A DNA stretch of 64,000 nucleotides from Macquaria australasica (lineage: Eukaryota; Chordata; Actinopteri; Centrarchiformes; Percichthyidae): assembly GCA_005408345.1 (NCBI GenBank), contig SEMN01000100.1:1181501-1245500 (forward strand). Direction: 5' to 3'. The position numbers and the translations under genes were made by a program. Of the stretch, positions 62,985 through 64,000 are shown in pieces. The notes below the pieces were generated by a model that did not search any database, was not told the DNA's origin, and saw nothing but the letters and a program-made list of their open reading frames with translations. Each line of letters starts with the position of its first letter. Position 1 is the first letter of the stretch.

Positions 62985-63440
62985 AACTTAAAATTATGAG
63001 ATGAAAAGACAAAATCATGGGATAATACAATTTTGACTCATTATTTCATCATTTTGACTTAAAATGATGAAATACTAACTTAAACTTATGAGATGAAAAG
63101 TCACAATTATGAGATACTAAATCAAAATTATGAGATTAAAAGTCAAAATCAAGTGATAGTGCAATTTTGACTCACTATTTTATAATTTTGACCATAAATT
63201 ATGAGATACTAACTTAAAGTTGAGATGAAAAGTCAAAATTCAGAGATACCAAGTCAAATGTATTAAACAGTAAGCAAAGAGTTACGAGACGCTTCAATGT
63301 TCACTCACTATCTCATAAATTTTGAGCAGATGAAAAGTCAGAATTGTGAGATGAAAAGTCAACATAAAGAGACACCAAGTCAAATTTACGAGATGAGAAA
63401 TTTTGAATTACCATCTCATAACGCTGACTTATTACGTCAA
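62985..63440. repeat. Degenerate minisatellite (ATGAGAT...AAAAGTCAAAAT units)
   Basis: Imperfect tandem units built from TTATGAGATACTAACTTAAA and GATGAAAAGTCAAAATT, some in reverse orientation (AATTTTGACTCACTATTT), so parts can fold on themselves. It ends about 200 bp before the promoter-like region. Confidence 0.7.
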
Positions 63441-63649
63441 AATTTTTGACTTCACGCATAACTTAACTAGCAGAACTTTTTTTTTTTTACTTTACCTGGC
63501 TTCTATTGTTCCCTCATATCCAACTGTAAGAATAAAAAAAACAAAACAAAAAAACAATTTGATCTTGGGTCGTCGGTAATCCTTGATTTGTCCCGGTACA
63601 TGTCCAAATAAGAGTAAACCCTCTGGGCAGGATACCGGAGAAGATTGTT

Positions 63650-63745
63650 TTCTTCGTGACGTCGGCAGGGTGTGATGATGACGTTTGATACAGCCCCCCC
63701 GCCCCCCCCGCACAAAAGGCGGCTTCCGCGTGACGTAGCCGAGCA
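63650..63745 (+). promoter_or_regulatory. CpG-rich promoter with three CRE/ATF-type sites
   Basis: TGACGTC at 63657-63663, TGACGTT at 63679-63685 and TGACGTA at 63731-63737 lie within 81 bp. A C-rich run (63694-63709) lies between the second and third and could bind Sp/KLF factors. CpG density rises sharply relative to the preceding 28 kb. No TATA box was found. The likely start of transcription is near 63740-63760, just before a pyrimidine-rich TCTTTCTTC. Confidence 0.6.
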
Positions 63746-63918
63746 GTCAGCGGTCTTTCTTCACTGTGGCCGACAGCTGCCGCCGCTGATCCGTCGTGTT
63801 TCTGCCGTTTTAACGAATATTACCGAGCCTTTTTGAGCTCTCTCTTTTCTGTCCAGTTTTTATTCTTTCACCTCTTTGTCGACAAGAAAACAATTACACT
63901 GACGGTCCCTTTGTAAAG
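63746..63918 (+). other. Probable non-coding first exon of the next gene
   Basis: CpG-rich sequence without any ATG on the plus strand, ending TTGTAAAG before a good donor GTAAGC at 63919. A 5' UTR exon spliced to a coding exon beyond the window is the simplest reading. The 5' end is approximate. The gene's identity cannot be told from the window. Confidence 0.55.
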
Positions 63919-64000
63919 GTAAGCTGTGTCGGCGTCTGCCTGGCTAACGTTAGCTAACTGCCCGGTCTAGTAGGAAGTTCGTCTTAACGTGATTATGTGA

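Noticed and set aside
63492..63715. Two minus-strand frames over the promoter region
   Set aside because: They arise from CpG- and G-rich promoter DNA; the frames are short, and start and composition are driven by the G run.

Overview
The window is vertebrate nuclear DNA, almost certainly from a teleost fish and probably a percomorph. It is AT-rich, has spliced genes with GT/AG introns, and is full of dispersed repeats of the kind common in teleost genomes: tRNA-headed SINEs, a fold-back repeat with a 'GCTAGCTGTTTCCCCC'-type core, hAT-like and TTAA-flanked non-autonomous elements, and many microsatellites. There are no operons, ribosome-binding sites or CRISPR arrays. Most open frames are chance frames in introns or repeats.

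The only protein-coding gene I can support is a plus-strand GALNT8-type polypeptide N-acetylgalactosaminyltransferase. Its last eight coding exons lie at 1341-1524, 2724-2921, 3197-3308, 22088-22273, 25590-25727, 29115-29210, 31619-31783 and 35148-35294, and they join in one frame (408 residues plus stop). They run from the glycosyltransferase DxH motif to the end of a C-terminal ricin-type lectin domain. The 5' part of the gene (membrane anchor, stem, start of the catalytic domain) lies left of the window. The 3' UTR carries a (GT)18 tract and a poly(A) signal at 35798-35803. Intron 3 is unusually large (18.8 kb) and holds most of the odd sequence.

From about 35.83 to 63.64 kb I see no convincing exons, only repeats, simple sequence and unclassified AT-rich DNA. 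At the right edge (about 63.65-63.92 kb) the composition becomes CpG-rich. Three CRE/ATF-type TGACGT sites precede what looks like a non-coding first exon ending in a good splice donor at 63919. This is the promoter and 5' UTR of the next plus-strand gene, whose identity cannot be told.

The best candidate for something undescribed is a compound element in intron 3 (about 15.24-16.55 kb). It has inverted ends, nine TGATGTCA/TGACATCA sites spread over 1.13 kb, a TATA box (TATAAATA, 15867-15874) with one of those sites 20 bp upstream, and directly downstream a 160-nt GC-rich block (15941-16100) that folds as a nested hairpin with five perfectly complementary segments of 6 to 8 bp. It looks like a promoter followed by a structured transcript. 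It sits between two fragments of a THAP-domain repeat. A second notable structure is a perfect 28-bp palindrome with a 9-nt loop at 61858-61922.
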